This document shows, piece by piece, positions 5,108-5,557 of a stretch of 5,557 nucleotides of DNA (position 1 is the first letter of the stretch; each line of letters opens with the position of its first letter). The DNA lies in the NCBI GenBank assembly GCA_009839535.1, contig VXPN01000356.1, positions 1 through 5,557 of the forward strand, given 5' to 3'. Source of the stretch: Boseongicola sp. SB0662_bin_57. GTDB lineage: Bacteria; Pseudomonadota; Alphaproteobacteria; Rhodobacterales; Rhodobacteraceae. The translations under genes were made by a program, and so were the position numbers. A model generated the notes under the pieces. The model made no database searches. It worked only from the letters and a program-made list of their open reading frames with translations, and was not told the origin of the DNA.

Positions 5108-5557
5108 ATGCCGCTCTTCAGATCTCTACTTGTCGTCTTCATGGCCCTCGGTGCCTGCAGCCAGGCCGATCGTTTCGGCCAAGACACCGCCGATTCAGGC
5201 GCAACTGGTGCAGCCGGGGTGTCCGGCTCGGTCGATGACCCCCGATCAACAGCCTATTTCAGCGTGACCATCGGTGACCGCGTGCTCTTCGCCGTGGATC
5301 AGTCCACGCTCACGCCGACGGCGCGTGCCACGCTTGACGGTCAGGCCGAGTGGCTCACGGCCAACGCCGAATACACGGCCCTCATCGAAGGCCATGCGGA
5401 CGAGCAGGGCACCCAGGCCTACAACCTTGCCCTCGGCGCTCGCCGGGCATCAACGGTGCAAAACTACCTGATCTCGCAAGGCATTGACCCGTCGCGCCTG
5501 AAGACCATCAGCTACGGCAAGGAGCGCCCGATCGAGATCTGCTCGGAGGAATCCTGC
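5108..5557 (+). CDS. pal: Pal, peptidoglycan-associated outer-membrane lipoprotein (3' end outside window)
   Basis: The first 150 residues are present, and the frame is open at the right edge. The N-terminus is a lipoprotein signal: R5, a hydrophobic stretch, and the lipobox LGAC (residues 14-17), with C17 the lipidated cysteine. Ser at position 18 rather than Asp fits export to the outer membrane. A Gly/Ala/Ser/Asp-rich tether (about 18-48) leads into the OmpA-like peptidoglycan-binding domain. There IEGHADEQGT (93-102) and YNLALGARRAS (105-115) match the Pal motifs for diaminopimelate binding; D98 and R113 lie where ligand residues are expected. ISYGKERPIE (134-143) follows, and then C145 and C150 form a CSEESC loop not found in E. 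coli Pal. By family length, only some 20 residues, including the final NRR segment, should be missing. Pal anchors the outer membrane to peptidoglycan and is the target of TolB and TolA. Confidence 0.95.
   Translation, partial: MPLFRSLLVVFMALGACSQADRFGQDTADSGATGAAGVSGSVDDPRSTAYFSVTIGDRVLFAVDQSTLTPTARATLDGQAEWLTANAEYTALIEGHADEQGTQAYNLALGARRASTVQNYLISQGIDPSRLKTISYGKERPIEICSEESC

Noticed and set aside
1..5557. Mobile element, CRISPR array, toxin-antitoxin or defence system
   Set aside because: No transposase, terminal inverted repeats, regularly spaced repeats or recognisable defence or toxin proteins were seen; coding sequence is continuous, ordinary tol-pal.

Overview
This window carries the tol-pal cell-envelope operon of a GC-rich alphaproteobacterium, in the order ybgC - tolQ - tolR - tolA - tolB - pal, all on the + strand. 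The left edge holds the C-terminal part of an unrelated DUF3500-family protein, and the right edge cuts through pal. The TolQ N-terminus, the TolR segment around MSEINVTPFVDV, the cysteine-bearing TolA C-terminal domain and the CSEESC loop of Pal resemble Rhodobacterales (Rhodobacter/Roseobacter group) proteins as I remember them. That order-level placement is recognition from memory and was not checked by search.

Layout: bases 3-488 are the DUF3500 fragment, open at the left edge. Bases 489-880 hold no gene I can support, but include a strong predicted RNA hairpin at 763-794. ybgC (881-1273) is a 4-hydroxybenzoyl-CoA-type thioesterase. The 115-base spacer to tolQ has a stem-loop (1277-1297) followed by a locally AT-rich stretch that could be a terminator-like element and a promoter. 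tolQ (1389-2087), tolR (2087-2548), tolA (2556-3647) and tolB (3644-4969) are packed tightly: one shared base, 7 bases apart, then a 4-base ATGA overlap. This suggests translational coupling. A 138-base spacer separates tolB from pal, which starts at 5108 with its own strong ribosome binding site and runs off the right edge.

How the genes work together: TolQ and TolR form the inner-membrane ion-driven motor, and TolA spans the periplasm and transmits its energy. TolB, a soluble periplasmic beta-propeller, shuttles between TolA and the outer-membrane lipoprotein Pal, which binds peptidoglycan. In the family this system draws the outer membrane inward at division and maintains envelope integrity. 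YbgC is a cytoplasmic partner gene conserved at the locus.

The window is essentially a standard locus, and I found no new biological system. The points worth a second look are small: the leader hairpin, the non-ATG start of tolA, the lysine-free acidic and proline-rich TolA linker, the spacer before pal, and the DUF3500 neighbour.
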